Source: Candidatus Poribacteria bacterium (GTDB taxonomy: Bacteria > Poribacteria > WGA-4E > WGA-3G). From it: DNA of 64,000 bases. Both the position numbers and the translations under genes were made by a program. Location of the stretch: positions 1 to 64,000 of the forward strand of contig JAJDUH010000071.1 of NCBI GenBank assembly GCA_022826805.1, given 5' to 3'. The notes beneath the pieces are model-generated. The model was not told the origin of the DNA. It ran no database searches and worked only from the letters and a program-made list of their open reading frames with translations. Shown one piece after another: positions 54,501 through 62,519 of the stretch. Numbering within the stretch: the first letter of the stretch is position 1; every line of letters begins with the position of its first letter.

Positions 54501-54745
54501 GGGATGAAGTGAAGGCTGCGGTGCGGGAATTGCTTGAGACACTCAAACGGGAAAAATTAGTCTTGGATTGGCGTAAACGGACCCAGGCGAGAGCTGAAGT
54601 CGAGGAAACCGTTAACACTATACTTGATGATGGGCTGCCGCAACCTTACACACGAGAGCTGTTCAGTCAGAAGTCCGAGGCGGTTTATCAGCACGTCTAC
54701 GATTCTTACTACGGCGAAGGGAAAAGCATTTATACCGAAAATTAA
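51581..54745 (+). CDS. hsdR: Type I restriction endonuclease subunit HsdR
   Basis: The 1054-residue motor and nuclease has a PD-(D/E)XK centre (D150 in RPDIVCF, E164-x-K166 in MEFKR), Walker A GSGKS (302-306), DEAH box (403-406), motif III FTGTPL and helicase C-terminal motifs (QTIARANRVF). Length and motif set are complete, and the C-terminal helical domain is present. It starts 6 bp after the PIN gene and ends the block. hsdM and hsdS are also complete apart from the insertions, so the system is probably functional. A near copy of its start lies at 45757-45784. Confidence 0.95.
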   Translation: MHNPYSEDELIEQPAIALLTEMGWETQNGYSEFNQGRESLLGRQTKSEVILTARLQPALQRFNPKAAQDSIIKAIEELTQSRSFMSRVEANREIYSLLKDGVKVTITNPDGEGETVEVLRIIDWENPKNNDFFVASQFQITGDMYTRRPDIVCFVNGIPLILMEFKRIDVNLRAAYDDNLRDYKDTIPHLFWYNAFVILSNGTDSKVGSLTAEWEHFAEWKRIQREDEPPTVFLQTILEALCTPERLLDVVENFIMFMEVQGGLVKILAKNHQYLGVNNTIESLKQIENNQGKLGVFWHTQGSGKSLSMLFFAQKVLRRIPGNWTFVVVTDRAALDDQIYKTFASTVGVLTQQEVHAEDIQHLRQLLREDHRYIFTLIHKFQTQGGERHPVLSERSDIVVITDEAHRSQYDTLALNMRTALPNAAFVAFTGTPLMTGEEKTKSVFGDYVSVYDFNQSILDGATVPLYYENRVPTLHLMNEDFNKNIEQILENAELDETQEVKLEHEFAREYHLITRDERLETIAEDIVFHFMGRGYQGKAMVISIDKATAVKMFDKVQKHWKQYIEHLKSEIATQTGSERLFSEKRIRYMEETDMAVVVSPGQNEIDDLSQRGVDIVPHRARMNTEDLDTKFKDPEDPFRIVFVCAMWITGFDVPSCSTIYLDKPQRNHTLMQTIARANRVFGDKNNGLIVDYIGVFRDLEKALAIYAAGTDADGNQKPIADKSKLVEKLKEAITDISEFCKGLGVDLAKIDTSEPLQRISQIDEAMDAILENDETKRDYLQLAANVTKLYKAILPDPDAHEFTRICQLIYVIAQKIRNLTPPADISGVMTEVETLLDRSIAPEGYLIEAPLDSYDMNQIDLSQIDFEQLSEQFQTEHKRVEAERLRGAINTKLTAMVRLNRSRMDYQEKFEQMIAEYNAGTIGVEDYFQGLFDFVSDLNQEDQRSRTEDLSEEELAVFDLLTRRQPHLTVPERDEVKAAVRELLETLKREKLVLDWRKRTQARAEVEETVNTILDDGLPQPYTRELFSQKSEAVYQHVYDSYYGEGKSIYTEN

Positions 54746-54746
54746 A

Positions 54747-54768
54747 GGCGAGGTTGGGAAACCTCGCC
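54747..54768. terminator. Palindrome between convergent hsdR and pfk (GGCGAGGTT family)
   Basis: A 9-bp stem GGCGAGGTT / AACCTCGCC with loop GGGA starts 1 bp after the hsdR stop codon and ends 19 bp before the stop codon of the minus-strand pfk gene. Position suggests a bidirectional transcript end, though the T-run is weak. Confidence 0.5.
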
Positions 54769-54787
54769 TACCGGAAAGGTTAGCGTA

Positions 54788-55990
54788 TCAACTAATCTCA
54801 CCAACTTCAATCAACCAATCGTCCAAAGACAAATCAGGACGCGGCAGATTACCGAAAAGCGGACGAAAATACCCGGCACCCGCTGGCGACATCTGATACC
54901 GTTCCGCATCGTAGAACCGTAGATCAAGGTCCCGTCGGACGACATGTCCGGTTTCATCCCGTTTGAGCACCTGTTCTAACGGCAACAACGTCGGTTCGAT
55001 ACCAGCATCTGTACGTGTAATCGTCGCTACACCGTTAAACATACCCTCTGAGAGTGCTTGCACTGCCAGCGCCCCCGCTTTAATAGCGGTATCCCTGTCC
55101 AACGGAATCGGACTGCCACATCTCTGGAGATAGCCGAGTATCAACGCCCGAAAAGCAGAACTTGAAATTTCAGGGAGAAGCCTCTTCATCGTTTCAACGA
55201 TAATTTCAGAGCAGCCACCCGGTTTCGTATGTCCAAAGGCATCGAGTTCCGCTTCAGAATTAATCATCAATTCTCCTGCCTCATTCCGAATACCTTCCGA
55301 CACAACAACAATCACGTTACCCTGTTCTGCGTGTTTCTCGCGAATCGCTTCTGCCAGTTTTTCCGGCTGATACCGCACCTCTGGGACAACGATCAAATCT
55401 GCCTGACCGTAAGCAGCAGACAACGTTAACCAGCCAGCGTCCCTTCCCATCGCTTCAACGACAATCACCCGATCGTGTGAATAGGTCGTCGTCCGTAAGT
55501 CGCGAACAGCATTGATAACGCTCTGTGCGGATGATGGGAAACCGGGACAGAAATAGTTGACCATCTTAGAATAGTCAACGGCATCCCCTTCCGGCGGATT
55601 GATACCGACATCGTTATCAATCGTTTTGGTGACAAACGTGGTCGTGAATTGATCCGACAGGGCAGTTCCAACTGTCAAGGTATCATCGCCGCCTATTGGA
55701 ATCAGACCGCTAATGTCCAATTTTCTCAGATTGCTGACTGCTTCATCTAACTTATTATCTTTAATTAAATTCGTGCGTGAACTCTTTAATAACGTTCCAC
55801 CCCGGTTCTCATCAATCAGGTCCGGGGTCAGCGTAAAGTAGCGTCCACCTTTCAGGACACCGCGCCACCCTTCCATGAATCCGATCAGTTCAAAACCGAG
55901 TTCTTCCGCTTTTAGCGCGATGCCTTTAAGGGTAGCGTTGAGCGCACTCGTATCGCCACCCCCTGTTAGAACACCGATCTTTTTGGGCAT
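54788..55990 (-). CDS. 6-phosphofructokinase, PPi-type motif set
   Basis: The 400-residue protein transfers phosphate to fructose 6-phosphate. The family core is clear: GVLTGGGDTSALNA, GGDDT, KTIDNDV, MGRDAGW. The positions that in ATP-dependent enzymes read GGDG and GTIDND are here GGDD and KTIDND, the motif pattern of pyrophosphate-dependent or mixed-specificity PfkA relatives. So PPi use is likely but not certain. AAAGGAG precedes the ATG. The upstream spacer (55991-56130) contains an inverted repeat and TTATCGGTT words. It is convergent to hsdR. Confidence 0.85.
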   Translation of the reverse strand: MPKKIGVLTGGGDTSALNATLKGIALKAEELGFELIGFMEGWRGVLKGGRYFTLTPDLIDENRGGTLLKSSRTNLIKDNKLDEAVSNLRKLDISGLIPIGGDDTLTVGTALSDQFTTTFVTKTIDNDVGINPPEGDAVDYSKMVNYFCPGFPSSAQSVINAVRDLRTTTYSHDRVIVVEAMGRDAGWLTLSAAYGQADLIVVPEVRYQPEKLAEAIREKHAEQGNVIVVVSEGIRNEAGELMINSEAELDAFGHTKPGGCSEIIVETMKRLLPEISSSAFRALILGYLQRCGSPIPLDRDTAIKAGALAVQALSEGMFNGVATITRTDAGIEPTLLPLEQVLKRDETGHVVRRDLDLRFYDAERYQMSPAGAGYFRPLFGNLPRPDLSLDDWLIEVGEIS

Positions 55991-56009
55991 TTTAAACTCC
56001 TTTTTATTG

Positions 56010-56126
56010 GTTATCGGTTTTCGGTTCGGTTGCTGCGCAACCTTTCGGTAGTCAGTTAAGAGCCACTTAAACTGACAGTGAGCGCAGCGAACGCACCGAA
56101 GGCGAAGTGCACCGACAACCGATAAC
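56010..56126. repeat. Inverted repeat element in the pfk leader
   Basis: GTTATCGGTTTTCGGT (56010-56025) and its near-inverted copy ACCGACAACCGATAAC (56111-56126) match 15 of 16 bases and enclose 85 bp with a further CAGTTAAG / CTTAAACTG hairpin. It occupies the 5' region of the pfk transcript, as leader or promoter-proximal cargo. Confidence 0.55.
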
Positions 56127-56130
56127 TATA

Positions 56131-57690
56131 CTACTTAACAACCTCAAGAAGAACCGGCTTATCAAAGGCGAGTGCTTTTTCAAAAGTCGGTCTGAAATCG
56201 CTCGGATCCTCAACCCGTAACCCAATTGCACCGAACGACTCAGCGAACTGAACGAAATCTGGGTTAGCGAGTTCAACACCGATCCGTTTGCCGAATCGCC
56301 GCAGCTGCCCCCGCTCAATTGAGGTATACTGATTGTCGTTCATCACCAGCGTCACAACAGGTAAATCGTACAACACCGCTGTTGCGAGATCCGGACACGA
56401 CATCAAGAAACCGCCATCACCACTAAGCGCAACCACTTTCCGTTCCGGGTAAGCGACCTGCGCACCGATAGCACCCGTCAATCCGATTCCCATTGCCACA
56501 GAAACCCCTGAAAAGATATAACTACCCGGGTGATAGCACGGGAAATGTTGCAGTGCCCCGTATCCAGTGATATTAACGTCGACCGATAAGATCGCATCGC
56601 GCGGCATCACATCGCGCATATCCTTAAGGATCTGTGGCGGTTCAGTTGCTGTAAACCGACGGCGTAATTCGCGCAATCCTTCGCCCCAACCGCCAAACCG
56701 CTTCTCGTCGCGGAGTGCTGCGTTCAGCTGACGCAAAACCAGTTTCGGACTCGCACCAATGCCAACAGTAGCGGGATATTCCTTATGAATCTCCTCTGTA
56801 TCGGCTTCAATGTGGAGCAACGGTTGTTCAACTTTGAAGCTCCAATTACCCGTATCACGATAGTTAAACCGTGTGCCAACGGCAACCAGTAGGTCACACA
56901 CATCCATCGCTGTTTGAGCAACACTGTCACGGAATATACCGATGACATTCGGTGAATCTTCAGGCACAGAACCTTTTCCAAAACCCGTCATCACGACTGG
57001 GGCATCTAATAGTTCTGCGAACTCAAGCATTTCCATAGTGGCGCGCGTATGGTTGATACCACCACCAGCAATAATCAGTGGACGTTCTGCTTTACGCAGT
57101 AGATCCATAGCGGCGTCTACATCTTGTGGGCTTGCTGTCGTCTGAATACCGTTGTTATATGCCGGGATGGGAAAGTTAGCATCTGCATCCAGGGCATCTT
57201 TCGCCAGCTCAATCAGCACGGGGCCCGGTCTGCCTGAGCGTAGCGCGGTGAAGCTACGATTAATTGCTCCCGGAATCTGATCTACCCGATGCACAATTTC
57301 TAGATGTTTCGTCATCGGCGTAAAGGCAGCCCGTTGGTCCAAGCCGTGAAAACTCTTCTTCGGGTCGCGCGACGCCAAGTAGGACGGATTCTGACCTGTA
57401 ATCCAAAGAACCGGTGAGGATGCCGTGTTTGCCTCACCAATACCGATAGAGGCATTATTGGAACCGGGACCCGGAACAGTCATACAGACACCCACATCAC
57501 CTGTCGCACGCGCATAACCGTCTGCCATAAACGATGCCCCGCCTTCATGGCGCGTAACATAGTGCTGGATGCTATCTTGGTTATTGTACAGTGATTCGTA
57601 GACGGTGTCCAAGTGGTTACCCGGCAGACCGAAAATATCGCTAACACCTTGTTCCTTCAAACATTCTACAAAAAGATCTCCACCTGTCAT
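56131..57690 (-). CDS. Thiamine diphosphate-dependent enzyme (acetolactate synthase/benzoylformate decarboxylase-like)
   Basis: The 519-residue protein has the three-domain ThDP order: the catalytic Glu in VTRHEGGASFMADGYAR (about residue 50), a central non-cofactor domain (RPLIIAGGGINH) and the C-terminal ThDP site GDGGFLMSCPDLATAVLYDLPVVTLVMNDNQY. It lacks the FAD-binding features of true acetolactate synthases as far as I can see, so it may be a decarboxylase or oxalyl-CoA type enzyme. The start has AAAGGAG. It lies 39 bp downstream of the glycoside-hydrolase-like gene and 140 bp upstream of pfk on the same strand. Confidence 0.88.
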   Translation of the reverse strand: MTGGDLFVECLKEQGVSDIFGLPGNHLDTVYESLYNNQDSIQHYVTRHEGGASFMADGYARATGDVGVCMTVPGPGSNNASIGIGEANTASSPVLWITGQNPSYLASRDPKKSFHGLDQRAAFTPMTKHLEIVHRVDQIPGAINRSFTALRSGRPGPVLIELAKDALDADANFPIPAYNNGIQTTASPQDVDAAMDLLRKAERPLIIAGGGINHTRATMEMLEFAELLDAPVVMTGFGKGSVPEDSPNVIGIFRDSVAQTAMDVCDLLVAVGTRFNYRDTGNWSFKVEQPLLHIEADTEEIHKEYPATVGIGASPKLVLRQLNAALRDEKRFGGWGEGLRELRRRFTATEPPQILKDMRDVMPRDAILSVDVNITGYGALQHFPCYHPGSYIFSGVSVAMGIGLTGAIGAQVAYPERKVVALSGDGGFLMSCPDLATAVLYDLPVVTLVMNDNQYTSIERGQLRRFGKRIGVELANPDFVQFAESFGAIGLRVEDPSDFRPTFEKALAFDKPVLLEVVK

Positions 57691-57729
57691 AATAGACTCC
57701 TTTCATATTACTTAATCACAAATTCTGTT

Positions 57730-59565
57730 TTATGAAACTTCAAAAAGTCGTCCCTGTTTAGGGACAAACGCACTATTTAGATATGTCCTTCCATCAGCAT
57801 CCCAAGCATTGATGTTCTGCTTCGTGCCTTCGAATAGATCCCACTCCACAACGCTCACTGCGCCTCGATCCATTTCAATCAAAGTGTCAATCGCTGCATC
57901 ACTGCTGTTGAACAGATAGAAAAGTTCAGACGTACCTGTATCTCTCTGATGCACCTGAAAAACGTCTGTTGGGTCGTTATCTGGTTTTACATATACCGAC
58001 ACAGGATGTTGCACCCATTTTCGCAGGTGTTTTTCAAGTTTCTCCGCTTTCTCGTTCAGGGGACCCCGGAGAATCGTTGCACGCCGTCCATAGATAAGTT
58101 GTTCCAGTGGATAGGGTTCAAGTCCAATTTTGCCGTTGAGCAGATACGGCGTCGGTTCATCTGCTATCAATCGCCCCTTCGCTTTCGTAAATGCTTTCAG
58201 GCATTTTACTGTCTCTTCTTGAAGCGATATGCAGCTCGGAAGCAGAACAACACCGTATGTTTCCTCAACATCTACATGAGGATTGTTTACACGAAGACAG
58301 CGGTTCCTATGGGCACGTATTCCTATGCGTTGTGAATCTATTATCTCTGCTGAAACCAATTCCTGCTCCGAAACAATCCTGAAATCGTATCCTAATTCCC
58401 ATACCGTTTCGCAGAGCCAACCCCACGCTTTTGTTACTTGGTTCCATAGTTTCTTATCAGGTTTAGTCCAGAGACTCTGCGTCGGTGCCACCATCAGAAG
58501 CGGTCTCTTTGGATAACCCGCCCCTAACAGTTCAGATAACACAGGTATTATGGCATTGGATTTTCCTGATCCGCTCCTATTCCGGTTTATCCATAGGTTA
58601 AAACCGATACTCGCGTCTTCTACCAGTGTGTCTTTATCTGTTTTATGCGTATCTTTCCGTGAGATCCCAGCGTGTCGCGTGTTGCTACAGACCCATTTGG
58701 CAACAACGAATCGCTTCGGTGTATCTATTTCAGTTGCATTTAGAATCGGACAATCTACCTGCGCCAACATCGCACCTAATTCAAAATCCAACGCCTTGGT
58801 ACTCGCTGGTAAACTTAAGGCAAACCTTAACCTCTCCTGATGGCAGAAATCACGCAATCTCCCAAGAAAACAGGTCGCAAATCGCGTCGTTAGCTCACGC
58901 CAAAATGTGTTCCTAACTGCTGCCGAGTTGTAGGTTTCATAAAATACCAACGGCAAATAGTCCGCGATTGCGTCTTCCATTTTCTCTAATAGTACCGGAC
59001 TCCACGGGACCAACGACGTTCCAGTTTCTAAAACACTTGCCACCGACAAGAACTGCGGCAATTCGCAACTAAAACCGACGAGGTGTCTCTTTCCGTAAGT
59101 CTCTAAATACCCCGTCAGCACATTTTCCACGAATGCTGAAACACCACTATCGCTGAAAAGGTCCGCTCCCGGTGTTTCTGTTTGATAGAGCGTAATTACT
59201 GTTCGCCCGCGAAGCCGTTCAGCAATTTCAAGATCCCCTGCCACACAGCTCCTAACGTAATCGCTGATATTGTAACATGGAGCCTCCGCATGCGGTTCTG
59301 CAATTAAATAGTGCTGATACCATTTCGTTTCCAGCGTTTGAGACAACTGCCGAAGTGTTGATTGAATCGCTTTTGGTGTCTTTGAATCACCGAAGGACAG
59401 TTCTATGGCGTCCAATCCATACCGTGTTTTCAACAAAGCAGACGACAACTGAATCCATGCGCGCTCACGGCGTCGCGACAACGCCGCTAATTCTGATCGG
59501 TGTGCTGTGTCTTGTTTTCCCTTCCATAATAGCACACTTCCTGTGTTGAAAGCGTCCGTCTGCAC
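57730..59565 (-). CDS. Putative glycoside hydrolase-like protein with glutamine amidotransferase-like C-terminal domain
   Basis: The 611-residue protein starts at GTG (59565) with AGGAG upstream. Residues about 30-330 look like an alpha/beta barrel (LVGFSCELPQF; FALSLPASTKALDFELGAMLAQVDCPILNATEID) and residues about 360-480 like a GATase-type trimerisation domain (YGVVLLPSCISLQEETVKCLKAFTKAKGRLIADEPTPYL), as in GH42 or GH106-like hydrolases. No signal peptide, so it would be cytosolic, which is unusual for a hydrolase of this group. A candidate acid is Glu in CELPQF. The assignment is tentative; the sequence context does not confirm a substrate. Confidence 0.5.
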   Translation of the reverse strand: MQTDAFNTGSVLLWKGKQDTAHRSELAALSRRRERAWIQLSSALLKTRYGLDAIELSFGDSKTPKAIQSTLRQLSQTLETKWYQHYLIAEPHAEAPCYNISDYVRSCVAGDLEIAERLRGRTVITLYQTETPGADLFSDSGVSAFVENVLTGYLETYGKRHLVGFSCELPQFLSVASVLETGTSLVPWSPVLLEKMEDAIADYLPLVFYETYNSAAVRNTFWRELTTRFATCFLGRLRDFCHQERLRFALSLPASTKALDFELGAMLAQVDCPILNATEIDTPKRFVVAKWVCSNTRHAGISRKDTHKTDKDTLVEDASIGFNLWINRNRSGSGKSNAIIPVLSELLGAGYPKRPLLMVAPTQSLWTKPDKKLWNQVTKAWGWLCETVWELGYDFRIVSEQELVSAEIIDSQRIGIRAHRNRCLRVNNPHVDVEETYGVVLLPSCISLQEETVKCLKAFTKAKGRLIADEPTPYLLNGKIGLEPYPLEQLIYGRRATILRGPLNEKAEKLEKHLRKWVQHPVSVYVKPDNDPTDVFQVHQRDTGTSELFYLFNSSDAAIDTLIEMDRGAVSVVEWDLFEGTKQNINAWDADGRTYLNSAFVPKQGRLFEVS

Positions 59566-59586
59566 AATTATCTACTCCTGATAAAT

Positions 59587-59616
59587 TTGCAGTTCTCAAA
59601 TGTTTTATGATATACT
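59587..59616 (+). promoter_or_regulatory. Possible promoter divergent from the glycoside-hydrolase-like gene
   Basis: TTGCAG (59587-59592), an 18-nt spacer and TATACT (59611-59616) read toward the permeases at 60018. The leader would be about 400 nt and would include the MITE-like element at 59746. Confidence 0.45.
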
Positions 59617-59745
59617 TTATAACATCAAGGTGTGTTGGAGGTATCGTTTTTTATCCGTGAGTAAATCTCTATTTTGTATGTTAAAGCAGTTTAGCACGTC
59701 TTTAGAATTCATGCAATCAAAACTTTTTGGTGCGATAAAGTCATT

Positions 59746-59905
59746 TATGGTGAATAATAAAAATAAATTTACATTCGCGAACGTATTGTACCACACGCCA
59801 AATGCCACACGCGCATTTGGCGTTGATTCCTGTTAGTTTGTGCTGCTGGCGAGGTTTCTAACCTCGCCCACTCACAATGTATAGGTAATTCTAAAATTTA
59901 CCATA
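59746..59905. mobile_element. MITE-like element (160 bp) between the GH-like and permease genes
   Basis: Left end TATGGTGAA (59746) and right end TTTACCATA (59897-59905), inverted, with the flank TCATT shared with the 4806 element. Inside are a 10-bp palindrome CGCCAAATGC / GCATTTGGCG (59796-59822) and a GGCGAGGTT hairpin (59848-59868). No transposase. Confidence 0.55.
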
Positions 59906-60017
59906 GTTTTCCTGTAGGAGGGAACTCTGATTCCCGCCTCTTCGCTCTGCATTTTCGAGAGACTATGATACTCCGAAATCCCAGCGAAACTCAATGCTTT
60001 AGCGAAGAAAAATAAAA

Positions 60018-61268
60018 ATGAACATACTCGAAAATCTTATCTCAGCGTTTGCAATCCTTCGAGCGAGCAAACTCCGCACAATTCTCACGCTTTTAGGGAT
60101 TACCATTGGGATCGCAGGTGTGATTGCCATGATGTCTTTTGGTGCTGGTGCTGAAAAACTACTCATGGCAGAAATCGACCAAATCGGTGGTCCCAGCATG
60201 TTTGGTGTATATCGCCCCGGATACGTACGCAAAAATGGTCGTTGGCAGCGCAACACCAGTCCACATCACTTAGAAATGGATGATCTTCGTGATGTCTTAA
60301 CAGACTGCCCTTCCGTTGAAGTCGCCACTGTCGAAGGCAGTTACTACATCGGTCTCGGCGTTGATGGGAAATTTCAGAAGACGTATCTCCGCGCGACAAC
60401 GAATGAATACCAAGCCGTTCGGGAATGGCGCACAGAATTCGGCAGATTCCTCGCTGATACCGACATGGATACTTGGACAAAAGTCTGCGTCATCGGTTCA
60501 AAAATCTGGAAAGAGCAGTTTAAAGGACAGGATCCTATCGGTAAGGAAGTTATAATCAACAATCATGGAACTAACAAACGCTTTACTGTTATCGGTATCA
60601 TGGAGAGTCGAGGAGACGGGTTGGAGCGCGGAAAAAGCGATGACAATATGCTCTTCATTCCGATTACAACCGCACAAAAACGGTTTTGGGGACACGATCA
60701 CGTCGGGCATATCATGGTGCGTGCCAAAAGCCCTATGCTGGTCGATCAGGCACTAAAAGAGGTGAAGACCGTCATCATGCGCAACCACGGTGGCGATGAA
60801 ACTTTCTTCCGAACTTGGTCGGCAAAGAAAGGAATCGAGAACGCCAAGAGAATGATCTTTATCATAGAGACCGTTCTCGTCGTTATCGCCTCAGTCTCCT
60901 TGATTGTTGCGGGTATCGGTATTCTTAATATTATGCTCGTCTCCGTAACGGAGCGGATTCCAGAGATTGGACTGCGGAAAGCGGTCGGCGCGAAAAGTTT
61001 TGACATCCGACTCCAATTCCTCACGGAATCCGTACTTCTCTGCCTGATTGGCAGCCTACTCGGTATCTTGTTTGGTGCCCTCGTTGGGAAAGGCTTTGCG
61101 TGGATAGTAGGGCAGTTCCTAAAAGAGATGGCGTGGCCGTCTGTGGTTACGCCGGAAGCTGTGCTGGTCTCTGTAGGTGCAGGCGCTGCTGTCGGTATCT
61201 TCTTCGGTTACTATCCTGCCAGCCAAGCCGCAAAAATGACCCCCATTGATGCAATCCGCCATACATAG
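60018..61268 (+). CDS. ABC transporter permease of the MacB/FtsX type, copy 1
   Basis: The 416-residue protein has one N-terminal transmembrane helix (TILTLLGITIGIAGVIAMMSF), a periplasmic MacB_PCD domain (about 45-280) and a C-terminal FtsX core with three transmembrane segments (VLVVIASVSLIVAGIGILNIML, LLCLIGSLLGILFGALVG, VGAGAAVGIFFGYYPASQAA). MacB-type permeases drive efflux or lipoprotein release with an ATPase partner; none is adjacent, nor is a HlyD-like adaptor. It is followed 9 bp later by a close paralogue. Confidence 0.9.
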   Translation: MNILENLISAFAILRASKLRTILTLLGITIGIAGVIAMMSFGAGAEKLLMAEIDQIGGPSMFGVYRPGYVRKNGRWQRNTSPHHLEMDDLRDVLTDCPSVEVATVEGSYYIGLGVDGKFQKTYLRATTNEYQAVREWRTEFGRFLADTDMDTWTKVCVIGSKIWKEQFKGQDPIGKEVIINNHGTNKRFTVIGIMESRGDGLERGKSDDNMLFIPITTAQKRFWGHDHVGHIMVRAKSPMLVDQALKEVKTVIMRNHGGDETFFRTWSAKKGIENAKRMIFIIETVLVVIASVSLIVAGIGILNIMLVSVTERIPEIGLRKAVGAKSFDIRLQFLTESVLLCLIGSLLGILFGALVGKGFAWIVGQFLKEMAWPSVVTPEAVLVSVGAGAAVGIFFGYYPASQAAKMTPIDAIRHT

Positions 61269-61277
61269 AGGACGAAA

Positions 61278-62516
61278 GTGCAAATCTTAGAAAATCTCAT
61301 CTCAGCTTTTTCGGTGCTGCGCGGGAGCAAACTCCGCACGGTTCTCACGCTCTTGGGAATTACCATCGGCATTGCGGGCGTAATCGCCATGATGTCTTTT
61401 GGTGCCGGTGCTGAGCAGCTCATGATGGCACAGATTGAGAAAATCGGTGGACCCAGTATGTTCGGCGTTTACCGACCGGGTTATATCGAAAAAAACAATC
61501 GCTGGCAACGCAATACGAGTCCGCATTACTTAGAGATGCGAGATCTCCACGACATTCTGGCAGACTGCCCCTCTGTTGAAGTCGCCACTGTTGAAAGAAG
61601 TCATCCCATTAACTTTGAAGTCGAAGGGAAACACCGACGCACCTATCTCCGAGCAACGACAAATGAATATCAAGCTGTCCAGCAGTGGGAGGCTGAGTAC
61701 GGTAGATTCCTCGCCGATACCGATATGGACTTCTGGAATAAGGTCTGTGTTATCGGTGCAAAAGTCTGGAAAGAGCAATTTAAAGGACAGGATCCTATTG
61801 GCAAGGAGGTCGGCATTAATAACAACCGTTTTACGGTTGTTGGGATTATGAAATCCCGTGGCGATGGATTCGATGAAGGTAGAAGCGAAGACAATATGAT
61901 TTTCATTCCGATTACCACTGCACAAACCCGCTTTGGTGGGCGTAATCGGGTCGGAGCCATCATTGCGCGTGCTAAAAGTATTGATGTCGTCGATCAAGCC
62001 ATGAAGGAAGTGAAAACTGTTATCAGACGCAATCATGGTGATGACGATACCTTTTTCCGAACGTGGAGCGCGAAAAAGGGTATAGAAGGTGGAAAAAGGA
62101 TTATCTTTATTATGGAGATGGTCCTTGTCATTATTGCGTCTATCTCTTTGATTGTTGCGGGTATCGGTATCCTAAATATCATGCTCGTCTCGGTGACGGA
62201 ACGGATACCGGAAATCGGACTGCGAAAAGCAGTTGGTGCAACAGGTTTTGACATTCGGATACAGTTTCTGACAGAATCTATCCTCTTATGTCTGGTAGGC
62301 AGTTTTCTCGGTATCATATTCGGTTTCATAGTAGGCAAAGGTTTCGTATGGGTAGTTGGTAGATTTTTCCCAGGTGTAGAGTGGCCTTCTGTTGTTACAC
62401 TCGAAGCTGTCCTTATCTCCGTCGCTGCAGGTGCGGTGGTCGGTATCTTCTTCGGCTACTATCCCGCCAGCCAAGCCGCCAAGCTCACACCTATTGATGC
62501 CATCCGACATACGTAA
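61278..62516 (+). CDS. ABC transporter permease of the MacB/FtsX type, copy 2
   Basis: The 412-residue protein is a paralogue of the upstream gene, colinear along its whole length and highly similar (for example MNILENLISAF versus MQILENLISAF, and the shared EQFKGQDPIGKEV and PASQAAK segments). Main differences lie in the periplasmic domain, where copy 2 is 4 residues shorter. GTG start, 9 bp after copy 1. The two together could form a heterodimeric permease served by an ATPase elsewhere. Confidence 0.9.
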   Translation: MQILENLISAFSVLRGSKLRTVLTLLGITIGIAGVIAMMSFGAGAEQLMMAQIEKIGGPSMFGVYRPGYIEKNNRWQRNTSPHYLEMRDLHDILADCPSVEVATVERSHPINFEVEGKHRRTYLRATTNEYQAVQQWEAEYGRFLADTDMDFWNKVCVIGAKVWKEQFKGQDPIGKEVGINNNRFTVVGIMKSRGDGFDEGRSEDNMIFIPITTAQTRFGGRNRVGAIIARAKSIDVVDQAMKEVKTVIRRNHGDDDTFFRTWSAKKGIEGGKRIIFIMEMVLVIIASISLIVAGIGILNIMLVSVTERIPEIGLRKAVGATGFDIRIQFLTESILLCLVGSFLGIIFGFIVGKGFVWVVGRFFPGVEWPSVVTLEAVLISVAAGAVVGIFFGYYPASQAAKLTPIDAIRHT

Positions 62517-62519
62517 TAG

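Noticed and set aside
59600..59836. 78-codon frame downstream of the 59587 promoter
   Set aside because: It runs into the MITE-like element and its hairpin, has no recognisable domain and starts at the promoter itself.
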